From Marmoricola sp. OAE513 (GTDB lineage Bacteria > Actinomycetota > Actinomycetes > Propionibacteriales > Nocardioidaceae), in NCBI RefSeq assembly GCF_040546585.1, contig NZ_JBEPOC010000001.1:2418001-2482000 (forward strand): a stretch of DNA of 64,000 nucleotides. Direction: 5' to 3'. Position 1 is the stretch's first letter, and each line of letters opens with the position of its first letter. The translations under genes and the position numbers were made by a program. The notes under the pieces are model-generated. The model searched no databases. It saw nothing but the letters and a program-made list of their open reading frames with translations, and was not told the DNA's origin. This document shows, piece after piece, positions 31,883 to 40,229 of this stretch.

Positions 31883-32605
31883 ATGACCGAAATTCCCGCT
31901 TCGAACGCCGTCGACGACCCCTCTGAAGGCCCGGTCGCCTTCCAGGACCCGGGTTACCGGGCCGCGGTCGTCGACCTGCTCGGCGCCATCGCGTACGGCG
32001 AGATCTCGGCCTTCGAGCGGCTCGCCGAGGATGCCAAGCTGGCACCGACCCTGGCCGACAAGCTGGCGCTGGCGAAGATGGCGACCATCCAGTTCGCCCA
32101 CGTCGAGCCGCTGATCGCGCGGATGGCCGAGCTCGGCTCCGAACCGATGGACGCGATGGCGCCGTTCGTGAAGCCGTTCGACAGCTTCCACGCGAAGACG
32201 GCGCCGAGCAACTGGCTCGAGGGGCTGATCAAGGCGTTCGTCGGCGACGGTCTCGCCTCGGACTTCTACCGCGAGGTCGCCGCGTTCCTGGACGCCGACA
32301 CCCGCACCCTGATCGTGACGTCGCTGTCGGACGCGGGACACTCCGACTTCGTCGTCGAGCGGGTGGGTCAGGCGATCGCCGAGGACCCGCGGGTCGCCGG
32401 TCCGCTCGCTCTGTGGGGTCGCCGCCTCATGGGTGAAGCGCTCAGCCAGGCGCAGCGCGTCGCCGCGGAGAGGGACTCGCTGGCGGCCCTGCTGGCCGGC
32501 GGCGTCGACCGCCCGGGCCTCGACCTGGTCGCCCTCGGTCGGATGTTCAACCGACTGACCGAGAACCACGCGGCCCGGATGGCCGAGCTGGGACTGGCGA
32601 GCTAG
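31883..32605 (+). CDS. Ferritin-like-fold protein
   Basis: A 240-residue helical protein that I place with the actinobacterial ferritin-like group (Rv3210c-type, always near rhlE). Glutamates and histidines in YGEISAFERLAED, KMATIQFAHVEPLI and SDAGHSDFVVERVG could form a di-iron site, as in tRNA-(ms2io6A) hydroxylase relatives. No direct evidence on the reaction. Its TAG and the TAG of the convergent gene share the palindrome CTAG at 32602-32605. Confidence 0.8.
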   Translation: MTEIPASNAVDDPSEGPVAFQDPGYRAAVVDLLGAIAYGEISAFERLAEDAKLAPTLADKLALAKMATIQFAHVEPLIARMAELGSEPMDAMAPFVKPFDSFHAKTAPSNWLEGLIKAFVGDGLASDFYREVAAFLDADTRTLIVTSLSDAGHSDFVVERVGQAIAEDPRVAGPLALWGRRLMGEALSQAQRVAAERDSLAALLAGGVDRPGLDLVALGRMFNRLTENHAARMAELGLAS

Positions 32606-32892
32606 CGGCGGGCGCGGCTGCGACCGGTCAGGGTCGCGGCAGCGACGACCAGCAGGGCCGCGACGCCGACCTGCCACACGTGACGCCACCAGTCGACGCC
32701 CTTGGTGCAGTTGTCCATGTCGGAGCAGTCGAAGATAGCGGCGTACAGGTAGCTGCCGAGCAGGCAGCCGCCGATGCCGCAGAGGATCGTGAGCCAGAGC
32801 GGGATGTTGTCCCGGTCGCCCGGGGCGACGGCCTTGCCGAGAAGTCCGACGACGGTGCCGGCAACGAGGGTGACGATGATCGTCCAGAGCAC
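32602..32892 (-). CDS. GlsB/YeaQ/YmgE-like membrane protein
   Basis: A 96-residue protein with three hydrophobic helices (about 3-20, 32-54 and 73-90). The Gly-rich pattern GTVVGLLGKAVAPGDRDNIPLWLTILCGIGGCLLGSYL is typical of the GlsB/YeaQ/YmgE stress-associated membrane family (transglycosylase-associated). Two Cys sit in a loop (FDCSDMDNCTKG). Function is unknown. The gene ends overlap with the ferritin-like gene by four bases. Confidence 0.8.
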   Translation of the reverse strand: MLWTIIVTLVAGTVVGLLGKAVAPGDRDNIPLWLTILCGIGGCLLGSYLYAAIFDCSDMDNCTKGVDWWRHVWQVGVAALLVVAAATLTGRSRARR

Positions 32893-32957
32893 GGGGAACC
32901 TCCAGGTGAGCGGGTCAGTGCTCTCTCCCTACCCGGAGGCACCGGGTGCAACCGGTC

Positions 32958-33179
32958 CTAGGACTTGAAGCCGACCTTGCCGACCGTGCTGACCGAGACC
33001 TCGACGTACGCGACCTTGTTGCCCGGCACGACCACGTGCCGGCCCTTGGTGTCGGTGAGGCTCAGCACGCCGCCCTCGACCAGCGCTGCGCGGACGTGCT
33101 CCTCGACGCCGGCGGCGTCCAGGTCGGTCTCGACGACGAGCTCGCGGGGGGCGTGGGTGACGCCGATCTTGACCTCCAT
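32958..33179 (-). CDS. DUF3107 family protein
   Basis: A 73-residue protein (MEVKIGVTHAPRELVVE, ending VGKVGFKS) matching the small DUF3107/TB9.4 family found next to TetR and MoeZ genes in mycobacteria. It is compact and predicted beta-alpha; function is unknown. The ribosome site AGGAGG is immediately upstream. It probably forms a short operon with the TetR gene 53 bp upstream. Confidence 0.88.
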   Translation of the reverse strand: MEVKIGVTHAPRELVVETDLDAAGVEEHVRAALVEGGVLSLTDTKGRHVVVPGNKVAYVEVSVSTVGKVGFKS

Positions 33180-33232
33180 GCGGAGGACCTCCTGTGTTCG
33201 TGGTTGCGGGGGACTGAAGCTCGGGTGGGGCG

Positions 33233-33892
33233 TCAGGCCGGATCGTCGGACCGCGGGTAGCCGCGGATCCCGCGCCAGGCGAGACCGGCGACCAGGCTCG
33301 CTGCGTCGCCCTGCTCGATCGTGTCACTGCCGGCCAAACGGTCCTGGAGCCAGAACCGGGCACTGACCTGGCCCATTCCCACCAGCGCGACGGCGAGCAG
33401 CTGGGACGCCTCGTCCGGCAGCCCGGTGTCGTCGTGGATCACGTGCGCGATCAGGTTCGAGCACTCCCGGGTGACCCGGTCGATGCGCTCGCGCACCGCG
33501 GGCTCGTTGGTCAGGTCGGACTCGAAGACCAGCCGGAACTCGCCCTGCTCGCTGGCGACGTAGGAGAAGAACGCGTGCATCGTCGCGGCGACGCGCTGCT
33601 TGTTGTCCTCGGTCGACTCCAGCGCCTCGCGGGTCCCGGTGATGACCTTGTCGACGGCTTGGTCCAGCAGAGCCAGGTACAGGTCGAGCTTGCCGGGGAA
33701 GTGCTGGTAGAGCACCGGCTTGGAGACACCGGCGTTCTCGGCGATGTCGTCCATCGCCGCGGCGTGGTAGCCCTGCGCGACGAACACCTCGAGGGCGGAC
33801 TCGAGCAGCTGGGCACGCCGGGCGCGCCGGGGCAGGCGGGCACCCTTGACGGGCGGTTCGCCGCTGGCGGAGCGGGTCGACGGGCTGGTCAC
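33233..33892 (-). CDS. TetR-family regulator
   Basis: A 219-residue TetR regulator starting at GTG 33892 (GGAAGG 8 bases upstream). The helix-turn-helix is AMDDIAENAGVSKPVLYQHFPGK and the C-terminal domain matches the Rv3208-type group. It is divergent from moeZ with about 160 bp between them, so it may regulate itself, DUF3107 and moeZ. No clear operator palindrome was found. Confidence 0.9.
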   Translation of the reverse strand: MTSPSTRSASGEPPVKGARLPRRARRAQLLESALEVFVAQGYHAAAMDDIAENAGVSKPVLYQHFPGKLDLYLALLDQAVDKVITGTREALESTEDNKQRVAATMHAFFSYVASEQGEFRLVFESDLTNEPAVRERIDRVTRECSNLIAHVIHDDTGLPDEASQLLAVALVGMGQVSARFWLQDRLAGSDTIEQGDAASLVAGLAWRGIRGYPRSDDPA

Positions 33893-34051
33893 GGGCGGTG
33901 CCTTCCGGAGTGGGAGCAGCGCGAGCCTACTCTCTGGCGGGTTCCAGATGGCGGACCCGGGTCGGAGGTCGTGCACCACCGGGGAACACTGGAGGAACCG
34001 GTGGCGTTACCGCCCTACCGAGCACAAAAGCAACGAGGAGCCGAGGAAACC

Positions 34052-35251
34052 GTGTCCCTGCCCGCACTGGTCGAGCCAGCCGACGAGCTGACCATCGACG
34101 AAGTACGTCGTTACAGTCGCCACCTGATCATCCCCGACGTCGGGATGACCGGGCAGAAGCGGCTCAAGAACGCCAAGGTCCTCGTGATCGGCGCAGGCGG
34201 GCTCGGCAGCCCCGCGCTCCTCTACCTGGCAGCTGCCGGCGTCGGCACGCTCGGCATCGCCGAGTTCGACACCGTCGACGAGTCGAACCTGCAGCGCCAG
34301 GTCATCCACGGCGTCAGCGACATCGACAAGCCGAAGGGCCTCTCGGCCAAGGAGTCGATCGCCGAGATCAACCCGTACGTGAAGGTGATCCTGCACGAGG
34401 AGCGCCTCGACAACGACAACGTGTTCGAGGTCTTCAAGGGTTATGACCTGATCGTCGACGGCACGGACAACTTCGCGACCCGTTACATGGTCAACGACGC
34501 GGCGTACTTCTTGGGGATCCCGTACGTGTGGGGCTCGATCTACCGGTTCGACGGCCAGGCCAGCGTCTTCGCGCCGAACCTCGTCGAGGGCGCCCCCTGC
34601 TACCGCTGCCTGTACCCGGAGCCGCCCCCGCCGGGGATGGTCCCGAGCTGCGCCGAGGGCGGCGTTCTCGGTGTCCTGTGCGCGAGCATCGGCTCGATCC
34701 AGGTCAACGAGGCCATCAAGCTGCTCACCGGCATCGGTGACCCGCTGGTCGGCAAGCTGATGATCTACGACGCACTCGAGATGGAGTACCGCAAGCTGAA
34801 GGTTCGCAAGGACCCGAACTGCGCGCTCTGCGGCGAGCACGCCACGGTCACCGAGCTGATCGACTACGAGACGTTCTGCGGTGCGATCTCCGAGGACGCG
34901 GCCGACGCCGCGGCGGACGCCACCATCTCGGTCGTGACCCTGGAGCACATGCTCAAGGAGCGCGAGGAGGGCACCCGCGACTTCGTCCTCATCGACGTCC
35001 GCGAGCCCAACGAGTACGAGATCAACAAGATTCCGGGTTCGGTGCTGATCCCCAAGGGAGACTTCCTGAACGGGTCCGCGCTCGAGCAGCTCCCGAGCGA
35101 CAAGCCGGTCGTCCTGCACTGCAAGTCGGGCGTCCGCTCTGCCGAGTGCCTCGCGATCGTGAAGGGTGCCGGGTACGCCGACGCCGTGCACGTCGGCGGT
35201 GGCGTGGTGGCCTGGGTCAACCAGATCGACCCCAGCCAGCCGACGTACTGA
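34052..35251 (+). CDS. moeZ: MoeZ: adenylyltransferase-sulfurtransferase
   Basis: A 399-residue fusion of a ThiF/MoeB E1-like domain (about 20-260) and a rhodanese domain (about 290-395). The ATP loop is GAGGLGSPALLYLA, zinc pairs are CYRC and CALC, and the rhodanese active-site loop HCKSGVRSAE has Cys357. It adenylates and sulfurates C-terminal Gly-Gly carrier proteins (for cysteine, molybdopterin or thioquinolobactin-type pathways). GTG 34052 is preceded by GAGG. It is consistent with Rv3206c synteny. The moaE gene lies elsewhere in the window at 61249. Confidence 0.93.
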   Translation: MSLPALVEPADELTIDEVRRYSRHLIIPDVGMTGQKRLKNAKVLVIGAGGLGSPALLYLAAAGVGTLGIAEFDTVDESNLQRQVIHGVSDIDKPKGLSAKESIAEINPYVKVILHEERLDNDNVFEVFKGYDLIVDGTDNFATRYMVNDAAYFLGIPYVWGSIYRFDGQASVFAPNLVEGAPCYRCLYPEPPPPGMVPSCAEGGVLGVLCASIGSIQVNEAIKLLTGIGDPLVGKLMIYDALEMEYRKLKVRKDPNCALCGEHATVTELIDYETFCGAISEDAADAAADATISVVTLEHMLKEREEGTRDFVLIDVREPNEYEINKIPGSVLIPKGDFLNGSALEQLPSDKPVVLHCKSGVRSAECLAIVKGAGYADAVHVGGGVVAWVNQIDPSQPTY

Positions 35252-35294
35252 CGGCCCGCTGACGGTCTGGACCGCCTCACACTCAGCAACTTCT

Positions 35295-35335
35295 CAGTGC
35301 CCGCCCTCGTGACCGAGGGCGGGCACTGTCGTTGT
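35295..35335 (+). terminator. Terminator after moeZ
   Basis: A perfect 15-bp stem (35295-35309 with 35314-35328, loop TGAC) followed by TCGTTGTTCAGTTCT. Confidence 0.88.
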
Positions 35336-35369
35336 TCAGTTCTCACCACATTCCACGGGGGTCCCAGAC

Positions 35370-36233
35370 ATGCTCGCTGTCCGCAAACGTTTGCTCGCCG
35401 CTGCGCTCGCCGTCGTCCCGGTGGCCGCCGCGCTCGTCGCCGTGTCGCCCACCGCCGACGCCCGCACGTCCTGGGCGTCCGAGAGCGCCGCCACGATCAA
35501 GCCTGGCGTGCAGATGTACACCAAGGGTGCGCAGTGCACCGCGAACTTCGTCTTCAGGGACAAGGCCGGCAACGTGTATGTCGGGTACGCCGCTCACTGC
35601 GCGGGCCTGGGGGAGTCGAGCGACACCAACGGCTGCACGACCAAGTCCCTCCCGCTCGGTACCCCGGTCCAGTTCGTCACCGGCGGCAACTTCTTCAGCT
35701 CCGGCAAGACCGTCGGGACGGGCAAGCTCGCCTACAGCTCGTGGGCCTCGATGGCGAAGCTCAAGACCAAGGACGGGGCGCGCTGCGCCTACAACGACTT
35801 CGCCCTGGTGAAGGTCGACTCCGGCAGCGTGAAGAACGTGAACCCGACGGTCCCCGGCTTCGGCGGACCGACCGGCCTGGCGGCCCCGCCGCTGGCCGCG
35901 AAGGCGCCGATCTACACGATCGGCAACTCGTCGCTGCGCACCGGCAACGCCTCGAAGAAGACCGGCAAGGTCCTCAACCGGGTCGCCGGCACGCCGGTGC
36001 TCGCCTACGACATCCAGACCGGCAGCCCGGGGATCCCCGGCGACTCCGGGAGCGGGTTCATGGACGGCGCCGGTCGCGCGGCAGGCGTGCTCTCGACACT
36101 CAGCGTCGGCATCAGCCTGACGCCGGTGACCAACACGATGGGCAACATCGTCTACGAGCTGGCCTGGGCGCAGAAGTACTCGGGCATCAAGGGCCTGGTG
36201 CTCGTGAACGGCACCCGCGGCTTCAAGAAGTAG
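35370..36233 (+). CDS. Secreted trypsin-like (S1 family) serine protease
   Basis: A 287-residue exported protease. The signal peptide (MLAVRKRLLAAALAVVPVAA) ends near residue 32 (ADA). The triad is His76 (AAHC), Asp143 (YNDFALV) and Ser226 (GDSGSGF). A second cysteine pair (CTANF with AHC; NGC with ARC) is likely disulfide-bonded. The arrangement resembles actinobacterial chymotrypsin-like exoproteases with no C-terminal extra domain. The target is unknown. It follows the moeZ terminator and has its own start with only a weak ribosome site. Confidence 0.88.
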   Translation: MLAVRKRLLAAALAVVPVAAALVAVSPTADARTSWASESAATIKPGVQMYTKGAQCTANFVFRDKAGNVYVGYAAHCAGLGESSDTNGCTTKSLPLGTPVQFVTGGNFFSSGKTVGTGKLAYSSWASMAKLKTKDGARCAYNDFALVKVDSGSVKNVNPTVPGFGGPTGLAAPPLAAKAPIYTIGNSSLRTGNASKKTGKVLNRVAGTPVLAYDIQTGSPGIPGDSGSGFMDGAGRAAGVLSTLSVGISLTPVTNTMGNIVYELAWAQKYSGIKGLVLVNGTRGFKK

Positions 36234-36263
36234 GACGTCGGCGCTCCTGGTTAGCCTCCTCCC

Positions 36264-36593
36264 ATGGCTGAGGAGGAGTACGGCGAGGCCGTCCTCGCGA
36301 TCGTCGACCTGGTCCCCGAGGGCCGGGCGACGACGTACGGGCTGATCGCGGAGGTGCTGCACGAGCAGCTCGGTCGCGGGGGCCCGCGCAACGTCGCTGC
36401 GGTGATGGCAGGGCACGGGTCGTTGGTGACGTGGTGGCGAGTCGTGCGTGCCGACGGGACGCTGCCGGCCCACCTCGCCGACGAGGCTCGACAGGCGTAC
36501 CTCGGCGAGGGCACGCCACTGCGCCCGACGGGTGCGGTCGACCTCGCCAAGGCCGTCTGGCTACCTCCCGATATCCACAGCTCGACACCGTGA
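36264..36593 (+). CDS. Alkyltransferase-like (ATL/MGMT) DNA-binding protein
   Basis: A 109-residue protein with the MGMT DNA-binding fold (VPEGRATTYGLIAEVL; RNVAAVMAGHG). The PCHR active-site region is WWRVVRADG, with no cysteine, so it cannot transfer alkyl groups itself. ATL proteins flag O6-alkylguanine for nucleotide-excision repair. A related gene (Rv3204) sits near adnAB in mycobacteria, from memory. It lies just upstream of the small-RNA candidate and adnB. Confidence 0.88.
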   Translation: MAEEEYGEAVLAIVDLVPEGRATTYGLIAEVLHEQLGRGGPRNVAAVMAGHGSLVTWWRVVRADGTLPAHLADEARQAYLGEGTPLRPTGAVDLAKAVWLPPDIHSSTP

Positions 36594-36690
36594 GCGGTGG
36601 ACAACGCAGCCGATCTGTGGACAACCGGTCCGCTTCTGTGGACGACACGCCGAGGGGCGAGAATTCCCCGAAATACTTGAGGAAAACCCC

Positions 36691-36720
36691 TTGCGCAGGG
36701 GTCGAGACCGGACGTAGAAA
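36691..36720 (+). promoter_or_regulatory. Possible promoter of a small RNA or adnAB leader
   Basis: TTGCGC (36691-36696), 18 nt, TAGAAA (36715-36720) resembles a weak housekeeping promoter upstream of structured sequence. Confidence 0.35.
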
Positions 36721-36726
36721 TCTCTC

Positions 36727-36915
36727 ACGCGAAACCCTTCGGGGCTAGCGGATCAGCTCGGAGAAGAGGTTCCACCCGACGAGGCAACTCGTCGCCGCGG
36801 CGGTGATGCGCAGCGGGGGACCGCGAGGAAGAGCTGGTGGTCGACGGCATCATCCGACGATCAACCTGAAGGGCCCGTGCAACTCATACTTGGACGGGCC
36901 CTTCGCCTATTTTCG
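36727..36915 (+). ncRNA. Candidate small RNA or leader between the ATL gene and adnB
   Basis: The 365-bp gap 36594-36958 has no convincing protein. It contains three repeated CTGTGGACAA-like words (36600-36650), a possible promoter, and a hairpin with a GCAA tetraloop (CGACGAG/CTCGTCG at 36777-36794). A terminator-like hairpin follows (AAGGGCCCGT 36869-36878 with ACGGGCCCTT 36894-36903, then CGCCTATTTT). A transcript of about 180 nt ending before adnB is plausible. Alternatively this is an attenuating leader of adnAB. Confidence 0.4.
36869..36913 (+). terminator. Intrinsic terminator upstream of adnB
   Basis: A ten-bp perfect stem (36869-36878 with 36894-36903), a 15-nt loop, then a T-rich tail ending TATTTT. 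Confidence 0.7.
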
Positions 36916-36967
36916 AGAACTCCCACCCGCCGTCACCGTGTCGGGGGCGGGTGGTTGAGTGGCCCTC

Positions 36968-39268
36968 GTGACCAGCCCGACGTACCGACTCGTCCGCCCG
37001 CGGGGCGGCGTCGGAGCGCCGACCTTGGACGAGCACCAGCAGGCCGTCGTCGAGCACCCCGGCGGCCCGCTGCTGGTCCTGGCAGGTCCGGGCACGGGCA
37101 AGACGACGACCCTGGTCGAAGCGATCGTCGACCGGGTCGAGGGCCGGGGGGCAGCCGCCGACGCCGTGCTCGCCCTGACCTTCGGTCGCAAGGCCGCCGA
37201 GCAGCTGCGCGACCGGGTGACCGGACGACTCGGTCGCACCACCAGCGGCGCCGTGTGCTCGACGTTCCACTCCTTCGCCTACGGGCTGGTCCGGCAGTAC
37301 TCGCCAGCCGATCTCTACATCGGTCCGCTCCGCCTGCTCTCGGCCCCCGAGCAGGACGTCATGCTGCGCGAGCTGCTCCGCGACTCCCCGGAGTCGGTGG
37401 CCTGGCCGCCGGCGCTGCAGCACGCGTTGGACACCCGAGGGTTCGCGCGCGAGGTCCAGGCCGTTCTCGGCCGCGCCCGGGACTCCGGTCTCGACCCGGA
37501 CTCGCTGCGCAGGCTGGGGGAGACCGCCGATGCACCGGAGCTGGTCGCCGCCGGGCTGTTCCTCGAGCAGTACCTGACCAACCTCGACGACCACGGCGCG
37601 ACCGACTACCCGGACCTGATCCGCCGGGCCGTGATCGAGGCGCACGCGAACGCCGATGAGCTGCGAGCGCGGTTCCAGCACGTGTTCGTCGACGAGTACC
37701 AGGACACCGACCCGGGTCAGGTGGCGCTGCTGCAAGCCCTGGCGGGCGACGGGCGGAACCTGATCGCGGTCGGCGATCCGCACCAGTCGATCTACGGCTT
37801 CCGGGGCGCCGACGTCCGCGGCATCCTGGATTTCCCGGACCAGTTCCGGACGCGGGACGGTGCGCCCGCCGACATCGCGGTGCTGCGCCGGACGCGTCGC
37901 TTCGGGACCAGGATCGCCCTGGCCTCGCAGCGGATCTCGGGCCAGCTGACGTGGAGCGGATCGATCCCGGCGCCGGCCCGCACGGCCTTCGCCTCGCCCG
38001 AGGTCGACCGGTCGACCGGGGAGGGACGCGTGCAGGTGGTCACCTTCGACACCGACCGCGCGGAGGCAGAGCACTTGGCCGACCTGCTGCGCCGTGCCCA
38101 CCTCGAGGACGGGATCCCCTGGCACGAGATGGCCGTCCTGGTCCGCTCCGGCCGGTCGGCGATCCCCGGTCTGCGGCGGGCGCTCGGGGCAGCCGGGGTG
38201 CCGGTCGAGGTCGCCGCGGACGACCTGCCCCTGGTCTCGGACCCGGCAGTCGGACCGCTCCTGGAGGCGCTCCGCGCCGCTCTCAACCTGGACAACGAGG
38301 ACCCCGAGCACGTCGACCACATCGACGCCGGTCGGGCCGAGGAGCTGCTGACCGGACCGCTGGTCGGCCTCACCGCGGGAGACGTACGCCGCCTCGGTCG
38401 CCTGCTGCGCGCCCGCGACCGGGAGCGTGACCGTCCGGAGGCCGAACGCCCCTCGACCTCGCGCGAGCTGCTCCGGCGGGCGGTGCTCGAGGCGGGCTTC
38501 CTCGACGGTGTCGACAGCGCCGAGGCCGATCGTGCCCGCAGACTCAACGAGCTGCTGACGGCCGCTTCCGCCGCGGTGCAGGCGGGCCGCACCGCCGAGG
38601 AGGTGCTCTGGCTGCTGTGGTCCGGCACGAGCTGGCCCGACCGGCTGCGTCGAGCAGCGGAGTCCGGAGGGGGAGCGGCGTCCCGTGCCAACCGAGACCT
38701 CGACTCGCTCTGCGCTTTGTTCGAGACGGCCGCTCGGGTCGAGGAGCGCCGCGACCACGGCGGTGTGCCGAACTTCCTGGCGTCGTTGCGAGCCCAGCGC
38801 ATCCCCGCTGACACCCTCGCCGAGCAGGGCGTCCGGGGCTCGGCGGTACGACTGCTCACCGCACACCGGTCGAAGGGTCTGGAGTGGGAGCTGGTCGTGG
38901 TGGCGCACGTGCAGGCGGGCGGATGGCCGGATCTACGTCGTCGCTCCACCCTGCTGCAGGCTGATCGGGTCGGCTCCGCGCCGTACGGATCGGCGGTACT
39001 GCTCCCGCCGGTCACACCCCAGCACCTGCTCGCCGAGGAACGTCGCCTCTTCTACGTCGCGTGCACGCGAGCGCGACGGCGCCTGATCGTCACGGCCGTG
39101 GCGTCGCCCGACGACGACGGTGACCAGCCCTCACGGTTCCTCGAGGAGCTGGACCTGACCGTCCTGCCGGTGGTCGGTAGGCCGGAGCGTCCGCTGTCGT
39201 TGGCCGGCCTGGTGGCCGAGCTGCGGCGTACGGTCGCCGACCCGGTACACGACCCCGGGGCTGCGTGA
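36968..39268 (+). CDS. adnB: AdnB helicase-nuclease, N-terminal motor part (frameshifted gene)
   Basis: The UvrD-like SF1A motor of AdnB. Walker A is AGPGTGKTTT, with FGRKAAEQLRDRV, the Walker B-type VDEYQDTDPGQV, GDPHQSIYGFRGAD and TAHRSKGLEWELVVV. GTG 36968 gives the usual N-terminus TSPTYRLVRP; GTG 36959 is the alternative. The frame stops at 39268, but the adnB reading continues one frame over from 39261 with sequence expected of the family. The gene is therefore interrupted by one extra base in CCCCGGGG (39253-39260). With AdnA it would form the mycobacterial-type double-strand-break end-resection machine. Confidence 0.88.
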   Translation: MTSPTYRLVRPRGGVGAPTLDEHQQAVVEHPGGPLLVLAGPGTGKTTTLVEAIVDRVEGRGAAADAVLALTFGRKAAEQLRDRVTGRLGRTTSGAVCSTFHSFAYGLVRQYSPADLYIGPLRLLSAPEQDVMLRELLRDSPESVAWPPALQHALDTRGFAREVQAVLGRARDSGLDPDSLRRLGETADAPELVAAGLFLEQYLTNLDDHGATDYPDLIRRAVIEAHANADELRARFQHVFVDEYQDTDPGQVALLQALAGDGRNLIAVGDPHQSIYGFRGADVRGILDFPDQFRTRDGAPADIAVLRRTRRFGTRIALASQRISGQLTWSGSIPAPARTAFASPEVDRSTGEGRVQVVTFDTDRAEAEHLADLLRRAHLEDGIPWHEMAVLVRSGRSAIPGLRRALGAAGVPVEVAADDLPLVSDPAVGPLLEALRAALNLDNEDPEHVDHIDAGRAEELLTGPLVGLTAGDVRRLGRLLRARDRERDRPEAERPSTSRELLRRAVLEAGFLDGVDSAEADRARRLNELLTAASAAVQAGRTAEEVLWLLWSGTSWPDRLRRAAESGGGAASRANRDLDSLCALFETAARVEERRDHGGVPNFLASLRAQRIPADTLAEQGVRGSAVRLLTAHRSKGLEWELVVVAHVQAGGWPDLRRRSTLLQADRVGSAPYGSAVLLPPVTPQHLLAEERRLFYVACTRARRRLIVTAVASPDDDGDQPSRFLEELDLTVLPVVGRPERPLSLAGLVAELRRTVADPVHDPGAA

Positions 39269-40229
39269 CGCCGCTGCGCGCCGTCTGGCCCGACTCGCGG
39301 GCGAGCGGGCCGGCCAGCGTGCCTTGGTACCGCAGGCGGATCCCGGGACCTGGTGGGGCACCCGCGCGGCGAGCTGGTCCGAGGAACCAGTGCGTCCGGT
39401 CGACCGACCGGTGTCCATCTCGGCGAGCACGCTGGAGTCGTTGTCGGTCTGCCCGACGCAGTGGTTCCTCAGCCGTGAGGCGGGCGGGGTCACTGCCTCG
39501 CACCAGGCCGCCAACCTCGGCAACCTGGTGCACGCCCTGGCAGAACGGGTGGCGATCGGTGAGATCGAGGCGGGACCTGACGACGTGGACGTCCTGATGG
39601 ACCACGTCGAGCAGGTGTGGGACCGGTTGCAGTTTCGGACGCCCTGGTCGCGAGCGCGTGAGCACGCCCGCGTCCGCGCGGCGCTCGCCCGGTTCCTGAG
39701 GTGGCACCACGAGAACCCGCGGCGCCTCGTCGGGGTCGAGCAGCGGTTCACCGCCGAGGTCGAGCTGGCCGACGGTGTCCGCGTCGTCCTGCACGGGTAC
39801 GCCGACCGCCTGGAGCTCGATGCGGAGGGCAACGTCGTGGTGGTCGACCTGAAGACCGGGCGGGGGATGCCCTCCAAGCCGCAGGTGGCGGGCAACCAGC
39901 AGCTCGCCCTCTACCAGTACGCCGTCGACAGCGGCGCGGTCGACGTGTCGGTCGCCGACGCCCTCGGGGTGCCGCCCGTCGCCCTGCGCAGCGGGGGTGC
40001 CGAGCTCCTCCAGCTCGGGCAGGAGGACGAGGCCACCACCCCGGTCGTGCAGCCGCAGGAGGTCGCCGACCCCGAGGGCCAGGGTCGGGCCGACCTGCGT
40101 GCGGGCCTCGCCCGTACGGCGGCGCTGATCAGAGCCGAGTCGTTCCCGGCTGTTGCCGGACCGCACTGCGAGCACTGCGACTTCGTCGCGGTGTGCCCTG
40201 CCAAGAGCGCCGGGCCGGTGGTCGGATGA
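39261..40229 (+). CDS. adnB: AdnB C-terminal RecB-like Fe-S nuclease part (other frame)
   Basis: The continuation of adnB in the shifted frame, open from CTG 39261 (LRDAAARRLARLAGERAG). The nuclease domain carries the first Fe-S cysteine in LSVCPTQWFLSR and the last three in CEHCDFVAVC, with PD-(D/E)XK residues in GYADRLELD...VVVDLKTGRG. If translated alone the first usable start is TTG 39324. The stop overlaps ATG 40226 of adnA (ATGA), so the operon structure is intact even though the frame is broken. Confidence 0.85.
   Translation: MRDAAARRLARLAGERAGQRALVPQADPGTWWGTRAASWSEEPVRPVDRPVSISASTLESLSVCPTQWFLSREAGGVTASHQAANLGNLVHALAERVAIGEIEAGPDDVDVLMDHVEQVWDRLQFRTPWSRAREHARVRAALARFLRWHHENPRRLVGVEQRFTAEVELADGVRVVLHGYADRLELDAEGNVVVVDLKTGRGMPSKPQVAGNQQLALYQYAVDSGAVDVSVADALGVPPVALRSGGAELLQLGQEDEATTPVVQPQEVADPEGQGRADLRAGLARTAALIRAESFPAVAGPHCEHCDFVAVCPAKSAGPVVG

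Noticed and set aside
36803-36958. Possible small protein from GTG/ATG codons before adnB
   Set aside because: The frame crosses a strong terminator hairpin, has no good ribosome site and shows no protein-like pattern.
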